A DNA stretch of 64,000 nucleotides from positions 930,001 through 994,000 of the forward strand of contig NZ_CP017641.1 of NCBI RefSeq assembly GCF_001983935.1, given 5' to 3'. The notes under the pieces are model-generated. The model ran no database searches. It was not told the DNA's origin and saw only the letters and a list, made by a program, of their open reading frames with translations. This stretch comes from Fuerstiella marisgermanici. GTDB lineage: Bacteria; Planctomycetota; Planctomycetia; Planctomycetales; Planctomycetaceae. Below are positions 27,301 through 37,223 of the stretch, piece after piece. The number at the start of each line of letters is the position of its first letter. Position 1 is the stretch's first letter. The position numbers were made by a program, and so were the translations under genes.

Positions 27301-28376
27301 TGCGTGACTATGACGCTTTGCTGGAACGCGACATCGAAGGCGAAAACACGTTGTGGAACCGTTGCTGCTGTCGGCTGGAACTGGGCCTTGAACTTCTGGC
27401 CGCCCGCGACCTGCAGATTCTTCTGGAACGTGACCCACAGCACCACCAGGCGCTTGTCGCGCGAGCTCGTCTGGAAGAATCCAGCGGCGCGTACGATGCA
27501 GCATTGCGTGACCTGACGAACGCATTGGCTCAACAGCCCGATGACGGAGAAGCGTGGACGTGGCGAGGAACAATCAATCACCGCATGGGGAATTTTCAAC
27601 AGGCGGTCGATGACTTTTCCCGAGCCCTTGTGCTGAAGCCAAACGACGCCAACCTGTTGTACCGTCGTGGCCTCGCGCGGCATCAGTTGCGTGACACGGA
27701 AAAGGCGATGGAAGATTTGAACTACGCGTTGCAAATCGATTCCGAGAACGCCGACATCTGGTATTCGCGTGGGAACGTCAACGCGGGTAACGGCGATATT
27801 AAAACGGCGATGACTGACTATCAGAAAGCAACCGAACTGGACAAAGGCCATGCAGCCGCGTGGTACAACCAAGGCAATATGCTGTTCAGTCAGGGTGACT
27901 TCAAAGGTGCAATCAATTGCTGGGATCACACCTTGGCCGTGCAACCCAGCCTGTTTCGGGCGTACAACAACCGGGCGGCGGCTCATGTCCAACTTCGAAA
28001 CTACGCGGCCGCTGTGGATGACTACGAAACGACTCTGGAGTTGAATCCAGCGTTTGCGAAAGCTTATGACAACTTTGCGTGGTTGTTGGCCACGGCCGAA
28101 GATTCTGCGTTCCGAAACCCCACCCGCGCCGTCAGCTATGCTCGCCGCGCCTGTGAATTGACGAATAATGAAGACTGGTCTCATTTAAGCACGCTGGCTG
28201 CCAGCTATGCTGAGGCCGGTGATTTTGCGAGTGCGAAGAAATGGCTTGTCGAATCGCACGAACTGGCGCCAGCCGATCAAAAGCCGCAGCTTATGAATCT
28301 TGTAAAGCTGTATGAATCTCACATCAACAAGCGACGAGCCGCTTCAGAATCAAACGAGCAGAAAGCACGTCGCTAA
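24375..28376 (+). CDS. Large TPR lipoprotein (1333 residues)
   Basis: It starts at ATG 24375 with a long lipoprotein signal peptide ending in the lipobox 'LPITGC', so the mature protein is expected to be membrane-anchored outside the inner membrane. Residues ~55-285 hold about seven TPRs ('AEAFYLRGTCRGAIGDLPAA'). Residues ~285-590 are an Ala/Pro/Asn/Asp-rich, probably disordered linker containing a duplicated 'GFKLFG' unit. Residues ~590-1310 form a second array of some twenty TPRs ('YYNQGNMLFSQGDF'-like). An earlier TTG at 24360 is less likely. The architecture suggests a protein-protein scaffold. Binding partners are unknown, and no operon neighbour indicates them. Confidence 0.88.
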   Translation: MRHLASESTTTISSTNATTSIHRCVASAALLLLILPITGCSNQQQKAEEQVRAALQQQEDGQYEDAIRTLTRGIALKPDYAEAFYLRGTCRGAIGDLPAAIEDLKVATELKPNWDRAWWALGTMQRSAGETGSALDALSLAIKLNPEAADARFDRGCLLEQAGRASDALQDFEDSAILNPEHAESHFRRGRLLVEQNRNQQAVDALTTALRLDRDSGQTWLWRGIAQDKTGATDRALADVSVACRQLPDDAAAWFHRGRLLRRLNRNDEAVDDLNKAVALNGTNPSFQKELKLAQAAMSAPAIAAIAEPPARTPAPAAPQSTDHPVASIAVAESAAPPTGGFKLFGGDSPAAASNTTNEATVASADNAPGANDHPLPSGFKLFGADTDNTNTNESTVAAVQDSPFAISDFDSPANSQPSDAPVAALMPAPEFDEPLVIADASTAFNSNGFADESAVAEPMFDAPQIAAATAPKPFVADNAPAANDAGDFPNNDAAGEEADTLVLVPVAKAKSVPEASQSAEQPEMQPFSLEALAINSQPLDITDDEAPASVDDNAGRVTLDDLTVDSRSTAKPSHQNTAADSSGLLKQAREAHEKGDLAACIAALERLLEGDPNNAEGRLQYATALAETGAQRVALEETANILSVHPDHIGAVRLRARLQRDMNQYDAAIAQYSRLISLGVHRKEALTNRARIYFLQENWLQATDDLTALLKIDPNDPAPLRLRALAYQQQELWPLAISDWTKLGLIDKTNVEALAARAAAFTEIGEVSAAVSDYLSILRFQPGNHDAARQLSNLYAQLGQPQDAIAMLTSILERNPHDHEVRYMRAVSYRQLQENENAIRDLNSILNSDARHTAAIIMRAAIRSENGEYREALADYNNAIELQGEQAELLFLRGTTYASAGDGNSALVDFTSVLKANPNHSDARIARAKTFLRVGDEEAALADANYVLQETPNHAEALAIRADRLFDRGDFKSALRDYDALLERDIEGENTLWNRCCCRLELGLELLAARDLQILLERDPQHHQALVARARLEESSGAYDAALRDLTNALAQQPDDGEAWTWRGTINHRMGNFQQAVDDFSRALVLKPNDANLLYRRGLARHQLRDTEKAMEDLNYALQIDSENADIWYSRGNVNAGNGDIKTAMTDYQKATELDKGHAAAWYNQGNMLFSQGDFKGAINCWDHTLAVQPSLFRAYNNRAAAHVQLRNYAAAVDDYETTLELNPAFAKAYDNFAWLLATAEDSAFRNPTRAVSYARRACELTNNEDWSHLSTLAASYAEAGDFASAKKWLVESHELAPADQKPQLMNLVKLYESHINKRRAASESNEQKARR

Positions 28377-28489
28377 GCGTAAGTCAGACACCGACGACGT
28401 TTGCCAGCAGCATTGACCGGGTGAGAGCTCGGTGAGTGGCGTGGCCCACGTCGGTCAATTGACGTGAAGCCTGATTGGGCGAGAACGCG

Positions 28490-29614
28490 TTATCGTCGGC
28501 CGCCGTCGAGTTCTCGCAGTTGCACGCCGTCTTCCTTTTGTCTTAGTAGGATGTACATCAGCGTTAGCCCGGACACAAACGCGCCGAATTCGACGACCTC
28601 CGGCGCGATGTTGATCGCAGACTGCCACCACTGAAGCGCGGCTTCAGGACCGCTTACGTCTCCATCATCCTTGCGTCGAGCGATGGGAATGAATTCGCGG
28701 AAGCGAGGTTCCAGCAAGGCATTGGCGTTCACGAGCATAGCGGTTACGAGCCACCATGACAGCTTAGATAGGATCGCGACTGCCGACAGGTAGCCGAGGG
28801 TGCGGAGCTTGTGTGATAGCACGTAGTTGATGCCGCGACTTAGAGCATCCGATCCCGTGCAGCGGTCTGTACCGATCGCGGCCAGGGACAGGAACCATGC
28901 GATCGCGACGACAACGGCCGTCAAACTGGCGAAGACGGCCAGCAGTGTGATGACCGGCCAGACGATCATCGCGACTGATTCGCCTATGCCGGGTAACACT
29001 GCTAACCATGCCGCGGCGTTCAACAGCAGGATGGGCATTGCGATCAGGACCGTCGCTAATACCGTGGAGAGGAGACTCTTCGGCAAATCGACGATCGCAA
29101 GTTTGATCGCTGCGATGGCTCCGGTGCGAGTCTGCGTGCAGAACTCCGTGGCGGTTGATCGAGCGGCCGCGACACCGAATATCATGAGCAGTCCGGCTAA
29201 GAGTGCCAGCACGGCTGCGTCTCGTAGCGTGTGTTCCGAAGAAGTGAGCAGCGACATCAACGTCACCACGCAAGCCTGAACCGGAGCGGGAAAGGAGCCT
29301 GACGTAAATATCTGGACATTGGGCCGCAAACTTACCTCATGAAACCTGCGCGGTGGCTGGACGGATCGCCACGGAAACACCTGGAGTACGTGCGTCGTGG
29401 TCTGCAGAGCCGCGCTGGATCTGTTGTCATCCTGGGGTACGGAATTTGTGATTTGGCAAATCTGATAGACACCGATCCACGCCAGAACAAAGGCGACAAA
29501 CATCGGAATCAGCGTCCTCACGCAGAACGCCAATCGCGCAGCGTGCCACAGGTTAAGGACCGGAAAGATCCTTAACCATTCAACGCGTTTGACGATAACC
29601 GGGTCAGTATTCAT
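28490..29614 (-). CDS. Polytopic membrane protein of unknown function
   Basis: 374 residues with about six hydrophobic segments, for example 'LIPMFVAFVLAWIGVYQI' near the N-terminus, 'AAVLALLAGLLMIFGVAAA' mid-protein, a long hydrophobic block 'LIAMPILLLNAAAWLAVLPG', and 'FVSGLTLMYILLRQ' near the C-terminus. The region between the first and second helices (~60-120) is polar and probably outside the membrane. No catalytic or transporter motif is recognised. It stands alone, with its 3' end facing the TPR lipoprotein gene. The ATG at 29614 gives a normal charged N-terminus. Confidence 0.75.
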   Translation of the reverse strand: MNTDPVIVKRVEWLRIFPVLNLWHAARLAFCVRTLIPMFVAFVLAWIGVYQICQITNSVPQDDNRSSAALQTTTHVLQVFPWRSVQPPRRFHEVSLRPNVQIFTSGSFPAPVQACVVTLMSLLTSSEHTLRDAAVLALLAGLLMIFGVAAARSTATEFCTQTRTGAIAAIKLAIVDLPKSLLSTVLATVLIAMPILLLNAAAWLAVLPGIGESVAMIVWPVITLLAVFASLTAVVVAIAWFLSLAAIGTDRCTGSDALSRGINYVLSHKLRTLGYLSAVAILSKLSWWLVTAMLVNANALLEPRFREFIPIARRKDDGDVSGPEAALQWWQSAINIAPEVVEFGAFVSGLTLMYILLRQKEDGVQLRELDGGRR

Positions 29615-29794
29615 GTCGCTTCAAACAACAACAGCGACTTGATGACTCAAGCCGCTGCTGATGAGGGTTCCGTGCATTGTTCCGTCGAACGAATGACAGC
29701 GTTTCACACTGACTTGTGGCCGCGGAAATCGCTTTTGTCCTACGTGGGCCGGTTCGCACGAGCCAGAACCGTCCACAACAAAACGTAAATTGCT
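29615..29794. other. Intergenic stretch upstream of the membrane-protein gene
   Basis: This 180 bp holds no ORF or terminator that I can support. Together with the adjoining palindromic element it makes a gene-free gap of 312 bp. The promoter of the minus-strand membrane protein must lie here. Confidence 0.4.
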
Positions 29795-29930
29795 CTAGCT
29801 GGACAGCGCCATGTTGGTGCGAAGGTAACCCGAGGTGTTAGCGAGGGATCGAGTTGCGACGAATCCCTCGCTAACACTTCGGGTTACCAAAAACACGGCC
29901 CAATGACCAAAGGTGGCGTTGTCCACCTAG
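29795..29930. repeat. Nested palindromic element, copy 1 (~136 bp)
   Basis: Terminal inverted repeats of ~17 bp bound the element (CTAGCTGGACAGCGCCA at left; complement of CTAGGTGGACAACGCCA at right). Inside is a 26-bp-stem hairpin: GGTAACCCGAGGTGTTAGCG continuing into GAGGGAT, paired with ATCCCTCGCTAACACTTCGG continuing into GTTACC, with one mismatch. A second copy lies at 63845-63981, about 88% identical by eye. The right end supplies the TAG stop of the isomerase gene (29927-29929). It encodes no protein. It may be a REP-like or MITE-like element; no transposase is nearby. Confidence 0.9.
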
Positions 29931-30922
29931 TCCCCGAATGCAGCGTCAAACTTTCGGCCTGACGGTTCGAAGTCCACGTTCTTGCAGAACTGAGCTGCCT
30001 CAGCCGCGCCGACTTCGCGGTTCATGCCGATGTCTTCCCATTCCACAGACAGAGGTCCGTCATGGCCGATCGCGTTCAACGCTCGAATGATTTCTTCGAA
30101 ACGCACGCCACCACGGCCCACGCTGCGGAAGTCCCAGCCTCGACGAGGATCGCCCCATGGCAGATGGCTGGTCAGAATTCCGGTTCGGCCGTTTAACGTG
30201 ACCGACGCGTCCTTCATGTGGACGTGATAGATGCGATCCGGGAACGCGTGAATGAATTCTACGGGGTCAACGCCCTGCCAGATCAGATGGCTGGGGTCGA
30301 AGTTAAACCCGAATTCTTCGCGATGGTTCAACGCTTTCAAAGCTCGTTCGGCAGAATACAGGTCGAACGCGATTTCTGTTGGATGGACTTCCAGAGCGAA
30401 CTTCACGCCGCATTCCTGAAACACATCCAGAATCGGGTTCCAGCGTTCCGCCAGAAGATCGTAGCCCGCGTCAATCATGCTGGCCGGAGTCGGCGGGAAG
30501 TCGTACAGCAGATGCCAGATGCTGGAACCGGTAAACCCATTCACGATGCTCACACCCAGCTTCTGAGCGGCTCGAGCGGTGTTTTTCATTTCTTCCGCGC
30601 TGCGTTCGTTGACGCCAGCCGGATTGCCGTCGCCCCAGACGTATTCGGGCAGGATTGACTTGTGCCGCTCGTCGATGTTGTCCAGCACTCCCTGGCCCAC
30701 AAGGTGGTTTGAGATCGCGAACAGTTTGAGTTCGTGCTTGTCCAGCAGATCACGTTTTTTCTGACAGTAGCTGTCATCCGACAGTGCCTTGTCGACTTCG
30801 AAGTGATCGCCCCAGCATGCCAATTCGAGGCCATCGTAGCCGAATTCCTTGGCCTTTTTGCAAAGTTCGTCCAGAGGCAGGTCGGCCCATTGCCCGGTAA
30901 ACAGTGTGACAGGTCGAGCCAT
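29927..30922 (-). CDS. Sugar phosphate isomerase/epimerase (xylose-isomerase-like TIM barrel)
   Basis: A 331-residue cytosolic AP-endonuclease-2-family TIM barrel. It starts '[20 protein letters not shown]' with GGGAGAAG 7 nt upstream. Probable metal ligands lie in '[13 protein letters not shown]' (Glu), '[12 protein letters not shown]' (Asp, His), 'IYHVHMKDA' (His) and '[10 protein letters not shown]' (Glu). These match the set used by keto-sugar isomerases and epimerases such as IolE/IolI and hydroxypyruvate isomerase relatives. The substrate cannot be read from sequence. Its stop codon falls within the terminal repeat of a palindromic element, so the last residues may have been altered by insertion. 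No adjacent pathway genes. Confidence 0.9.
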   Translation of the reverse strand: MARPVTLFTGQWADLPLDELCKKAKEFGYDGLELACWGDHFEVDKALSDDSYCQKKRDLLDKHELKLFAISNHLVGQGVLDNIDERHKSILPEYVWGDGNPAGVNERSAEEMKNTARAAQKLGVSIVNGFTGSSIWHLLYDFPPTPASMIDAGYDLLAERWNPILDVFQECGVKFALEVHPTEIAFDLYSAERALKALNHREEFGFNFDPSHLIWQGVDPVEFIHAFPDRIYHVHMKDASVTLNGRTGILTSHLPWGDPRRGWDFRSVGRGGVRFEEIIRALNAIGHDGPLSVEWEDIGMNREVGAAEAAQFCKNVDFEPSGRKFDAAFGD

Positions 30923-31021
30923 CGATCACTTCTCCCAATCGCTGAAAATGACGTAACAAAGGGGCGGGCCTTCCCGCCGTTTCGGGCAGAAACTACGTAG
31001 CCGAATGTTTAATGTCAAATG

Positions 31022-31552
31022 TCAGTCGGTATTCGGTGGAAACTGGCCAGAATCAGGACGTCGCCAACGTCCGCAAATCGCCGCGATTACCACCGCAGCA
31101 ATAAAAACACTGACGGGAATCCACCACCACGGTGGGCCAAACACGGCCGTTGCGTTGAAAAACATGAATGCGGCCACGGCAACGAATATTGTGGAAGATG
31201 TCGCCGTGTCGCTGCGACGAAATAGCCTTCCCGCGTCGATGCCCCACCACGTCAAGAACACATAGTTGACGATTAGGCCGCCGCCCCAATCCAACCCGAC
31301 GACTCGATTGGTCATGTCGGACGTATGTTGCCATGCGGCGGTGTGGCTCCAGTGGTGCTGGAAGTGAAACGCACACACAACATGGACGACGGTCATCAGC
31401 CACGCCGACGCCCACAATATCGCAAACCGTTGGTCGCCGTTCTTTCGACCAGACCGCGACAAAAACAGATAGCGCCACATCGCCAGCGCGTACAGCGTCA
31501 CAGCGATGCGAACGGTCCACAAAATGAGGAGGCGGCCTGTGAAGGAGTCCAT
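31022..31552 (-). CDS. Integral membrane protein of unknown function
   Basis: 176 residues with about five membrane helices ('LLILWTVRIAVTLYALAMW', 'ILWASAWLMTVVHVVCAF', 'GGLIVNYVFLTWWGID', 'SSTIFVAVAAFMFFNATAVF', 'WIPVSVFIAAVVIAAICG'). Conserved-looking polar residues occur near the membrane faces ('HFQHHWSHTAAWQHTSDMT'); the His cluster could bind a metal or cofactor. No family named with confidence. It lies 99 bp upstream of the isomerase gene in the same direction and may be co-transcribed with it. Start at the ATG at 31552; ribosome site weak. Confidence 0.75.
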   Translation of the reverse strand: MDSFTGRLLILWTVRIAVTLYALAMWRYLFLSRSGRKNGDQRFAILWASAWLMTVVHVVCAFHFQHHWSHTAAWQHTSDMTNRVVGLDWGGGLIVNYVFLTWWGIDAGRLFRRSDTATSSTIFVAVAAFMFFNATAVFGPPWWWIPVSVFIAAVVIAAICGRWRRPDSGQFPPNTD

Positions 31553-32090
31553 GAAATCAGTTCTGCGTCTGTGATGGCGAGCGACTCGAATTCTATCGCG
31601 GTCACCCGGAACCGACAGCCTTCAGCAAAGAAAGTGCGGTGGTCAGAGCCGCTAATGCGAATGCTGCGACAATACCACTTGGGTACTTCAATTTGCACCT
31701 CGCAGAATCCTTCAGCGGTGTAGGTGCTTGATCCGTGAGCAGGCTTTTGCCATTGGATCGCGAGTTGTTGGCGGGCTCAAACGGTACGAGCGTCCGGAAC
31801 GCAGTTCCGCCGCGCAGTGGTGCCAGTGAATTGAGCAGCACTCATCACCCAGCATTGCGACTGGTATCCGATATTTCTTACCGGCGAACGGGATACGAAT
31901 GGTTTTTCCGTCAAATGGAGAGTCTGGGCCGGGTCTTTATGGGTAATTAACCGCCATTTCATATGGCTCACTTGTTCTGGCACGGTCGTTGCTAAGCCGT
32001 GAGTCGGGAGCGTTCGGGCGAGAACAACCCACCTGACGAAGCATTCTGCTTCGTGGATTCGCAACTCCGAAATGTTGAAAGAAGGATAAG
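31553..32090. other. Gene-poor stretch of 538 bp
   Basis: Only short ORFs of either strand occur. One minus-strand frame (31602-31841, 79 codons, GTG start) ends in a hydrophobic helix ('GIVAAFALAALTTALSLL'), but its first 50 residues look random and it lacks a ribosome site. The divergent promoters of the flanking membrane-protein genes must lie here. Confidence 0.4.
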
Positions 32091-32405
32091 ATGTCTGTCA
32101 TTCGCCCACACTGGTTTCCATTGTTGTGTGGATTGATCGCATTGGTGTCACTGTACGACACATTTCTGATCGTGCAGTACAGTTGGTCAATCAATCTGCT
32201 GGAAGAAAATCCCGTAGGTCGCTGGCTGCTTAACGTGGCGGACGGCGAAGTCGGAGTCTTTGTTCGAGTCAAACTTGCGGGCACAGTTATCGTGCTCACA
32301 ATTCTTGCAGTGCTTAAGAAACTACGTAGCCGCAAGGCCTTTCCGGTGACAACATCCGTCGCTGCCTGGCAGGCTGGTCTGTTTACTTACCTGGTTCTTG
32401 CATAA
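32091..32405 (+). CDS. Small membrane protein of unknown function
   Basis: 104 residues preceded by GAAGGA 5 nt before the ATG. Three hydrophobic segments are visible: 'FPLLCGLIALVSLYDTFLIV', 'AGTVIVLTILAVLKKL' and the C-terminal 'AAWQAGLFTYLVLA'. Between the first two is a conserved-looking 'LEENPVGRWLL' loop. The arrangement (NPVGRWLL between two helices) recalls small DUF5658-like membrane proteins, but this is a resemblance only. It is monocistronic, 240 bp before the Gfo/Idh gene. Confidence 0.75.
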   Translation: MSVIRPHWFPLLCGLIALVSLYDTFLIVQYSWSINLLEENPVGRWLLNVADGEVGVFVRVKLAGTVIVLTILAVLKKLRSRKAFPVTTSVAAWQAGLFTYLVLA

Positions 32406-32646
32406 GCGTCGCGAGTACACATCGCGGAAGGCTTGCAGACACATGCTGGCCGTGAAATGAGGCAAGGAAATATCGCTACGATGTTTAACGGAAAGTTGAG
32501 GGTGCAATCGGAATAACGTAGTCGTTGGGAAGACGAAACGATCGGCCCTGGCGGGCACGAGGCGGGCTCTGGTTGAACCAGACTGAGCTTAATCTAGACT
32601 TCGTGTCTGCCCTTTAAGTCTTCCCCATGCAACACCGAGCACCCTC

Positions 32647-33723
32647 ATGCCTAATCCAGACCGCAGAACGTTTCTTGCCGCATCGGCCGGATTACTTACG
32701 GCCACCACGACTGTTGCTGGCGCACTCCGTCATGCTGCACCGATCAAGGTTGGGCAGATCGGAACGAGGCACGGCCATGCATCCGGGAAGATGGCCACGT
32801 TTCGAAAGTTTCCGGAACTGTTCGAAGTCGTCGGAGTGGTTGAACCCGATTCTGGACAGCGCAGTCGAGTAGCGAAGACGTCGTCGTATAAGGGGCTTCG
32901 CTGGATGACCCAGCAGGAGTTGCTTGGCACGTCTGGTTTACAGGCCGTGGCAGTGGAAACGGATATCGACGAACTTCTGCCTGCCGCAGAAGCCTGCATT
33001 CAGGCTGGCGTTCATGTGCACCTGGATAAGCCTGCGGGCACGTCGCTGAAAGACTTCCGACGCATCTGCGCGGCAGCTGACGAAAAGCAGCTGATGATTC
33101 AAATGGGGTACATGTTTCGCGGCAATGCAGCGTTTCAGTTTCTGTTCAAAGCTGTTCGCGATGGCTGGCTGGGCGATGTGTTTTCTGTGCATTGTGAAAT
33201 GAGCAAGAAGGTCGGCGATGGTGTGCGACCGAGTTTGGCTCGATACGCTGGCGGTTCAATGTTTGAGCTGGGATGTCATCTGATCGATGCCGTCGTGACT
33301 TTGCTGGGACCACCGGATCAGGTTACGCCTTTCAATCGCAACACGCGCCCCGAGCACGACAACCTGATGGACAACTGCCTGGCGGTGTTTGAGTATCCCA
33401 AAGCCACGGCCACGATTCGCAGTAGCATGTCGGAAGTCGATGGAGGCCGACGGCGGCAGTTTGTCGCCTGCGGCACGAAGGGTTCAATCGTCATTCGGCC
33501 GCTTGAGCCGTACAAGTTGTCGTTGACGCTGGAATCAGCTACGGGCGACTACCGCAAAGGAACAACGATCGTGGAACTGCCGAAGTCGACCGGCCGGTAT
33601 GATGGCGACTTTCAGCATCTGGCAGCCGTCGTTCGTGGCGAACAGGCACCGGAATACTCAACAAAGCACGATCTTGCCGTTCAGACCGCGGTTCTGCAGG
33701 CCAGCGGAATGCCGATCGAGTAG
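32647..33723 (+). CDS. Gfo/Idh/MocA-family oxidoreductase with Tat-type leader
   Basis: A 358-residue NAD(P)-dependent dehydrogenase-fold protein. The N-terminus carries a twin-arginine-like leader ('PDRRTFLAASAGLLTAT'), unusual outside planctomycetes and Bacteroidetes, pointing to folded export with cofactor. The Rossmann start is 'IKVGQIGTRHGHASGKM', a variant of GxGxxG. The family motif EKP appears as 'VHLDKPAGTSLKDF'. The C-terminal alpha/beta domain contains 'GSMFELGCHLIDAVVTLLG'. The substrate is probably a sugar or derivative. A TIM-barrel isomerase with its own Tat leader lies 155 bp downstream; the two may act on the same exported sugar pathway. This is inference. Confidence 0.9.
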   Translation: MPNPDRRTFLAASAGLLTATTTVAGALRHAAPIKVGQIGTRHGHASGKMATFRKFPELFEVVGVVEPDSGQRSRVAKTSSYKGLRWMTQQELLGTSGLQAVAVETDIDELLPAAEACIQAGVHVHLDKPAGTSLKDFRRICAAADEKQLMIQMGYMFRGNAAFQFLFKAVRDGWLGDVFSVHCEMSKKVGDGVRPSLARYAGGSMFELGCHLIDAVVTLLGPPDQVTPFNRNTRPEHDNLMDNCLAVFEYPKATATIRSSMSEVDGGRRRQFVACGTKGSIVIRPLEPYKLSLTLESATGDYRKGTTIVELPKSTGRYDGDFQHLAAVVRGEQAPEYSTKHDLAVQTAVLQASGMPIE

Positions 33724-33878
33724 ACGCGCTGCGCAACCCATTCCCCCGTCGACGCCTCAGACGTTCCCGCCGGATTTTCGTATTCGTGGTATTCTATGCG
33801 TGGCCAGGAACAGCGTCTGTCGGGTAAAACGTACTCCCACGAACCACCAATCGGCCCCTGCGAGAAGCCTACAAAACT

Positions 33879-34804
33879 ATGCCACACCTCTCCCGCCGTC
33901 AGATGCTTGTTTCTTCCGCCGCTGCCGTTGCTACGACGGCTATCGGTTCATCCTTCGCGGCCGCCGCTGCCGCCGACGGATTTCAGTTTAAGTACATGGT
34001 CGGTTCGTGCATGTACGGCTACCTGTACCTTGGCGAAATCCTGCCCGAAGTCGCCAAGTGCGGAGCCAGCCATTTGGACATCTGGCCTAAGCGACATGGC
34101 AACCAGCGTGAACAACTGGCAGACATGGGTGAAGAGCTTTTTGCGTCGCTGCTGGAAAAGCACGATGTCAAACTCGGTTGCATCACTCAATATGGACTCG
34201 GCCCGTTCAGACTTCAGGACGAAATGAAACTGGCTCAACGGTTTGGCTGCCAAACTATTGTGACGGGCGGTAGTGGCCCCAAGGGATTGAAGGGGGCCGA
34301 ACTGAAGAAAGCGGTCGGCGAATTTCTTGAGAAGATGAAGCCGCATCTTGAAGTCGCTGAAGAAACGGGAGTGACGATCGCCATTGAAAACCATGGCAAC
34401 AACCTGATCGATTCGCCGGACTCGCTGCGGTACCTCGCCGAATTACGACCTTCAAAACACATCGCCGTGGCGCTGGCTCCGTATCATCTGCCGCAGGATC
34501 CGCAATTGGTTTCGGGGCTAATTCGTGAGCTCGGCGAATCAATCGAAGTCTTCTACGCCTGGCAGCATGGCGATGGCTGTATGACGAAACTGCCGAAGGA
34601 TCAGGAGCTTAAACAAATGCCAGGTCGCGGTCCGTTGGACTTCGGCCCGCTGGTGAAAGCCCTTGCGGACATTAAATATTCCGGCTGGACGGAAATCTTT
34701 ATGCACCCGGTTCCGCGAGGCATTCCGATTCTGGAAACGGCCCCCGAAGTGACGGCCGAAATTAACAAGTCGCGAACGTACCTGGCGGAATTGGCGAAAC
34801 AGGC

Positions 34805-34808
<4 letters not shown>
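33879..34808 (+). CDS. Tat-exported sugar phosphate isomerase/epimerase-like TIM barrel
   Basis: 309 residues. The leader 'MPHLSRRQMLVSSAAAVATT' is a twin-arginine signal. The barrel contains 'CMYGYLYLGEILPEVAKCGA', 'VTIAIENHGNNLIDSPDSL' (Glu, His) and 'YSGWTEIFMHPVPRG' (Glu). The second-metal-ligand segment reads 'IAVALAPYHLPQDP' instead of the usual D-x-x-H, so the metal site may be incomplete and the activity altered. Its TGA overlaps the next ATG (ATGA, 34805-34808), so it is translationally coupled to a small membrane protein and through it to ligA. Confidence 0.88.
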
Positions 34809-37146
<2,338 letters not shown>

Positions 37147-37223
37147 CACATCGTGCGTTGTGATGTGCTTCAGCTGACAACTTCGCCTGACAACAAAGAC
37201 CCCGCCACTCGAATCGCGACTTC

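Noticed and set aside
31602-31841. 79-codon minus-strand ORF ending in a hydrophobic helix
   Set aside because: GTG start without a ribosome site, and the first two thirds do not look like protein.
37147-37170. Hairpin CACATC...GATGTG after ligA as a terminator
   Set aside because: Only six base pairs and no T run.
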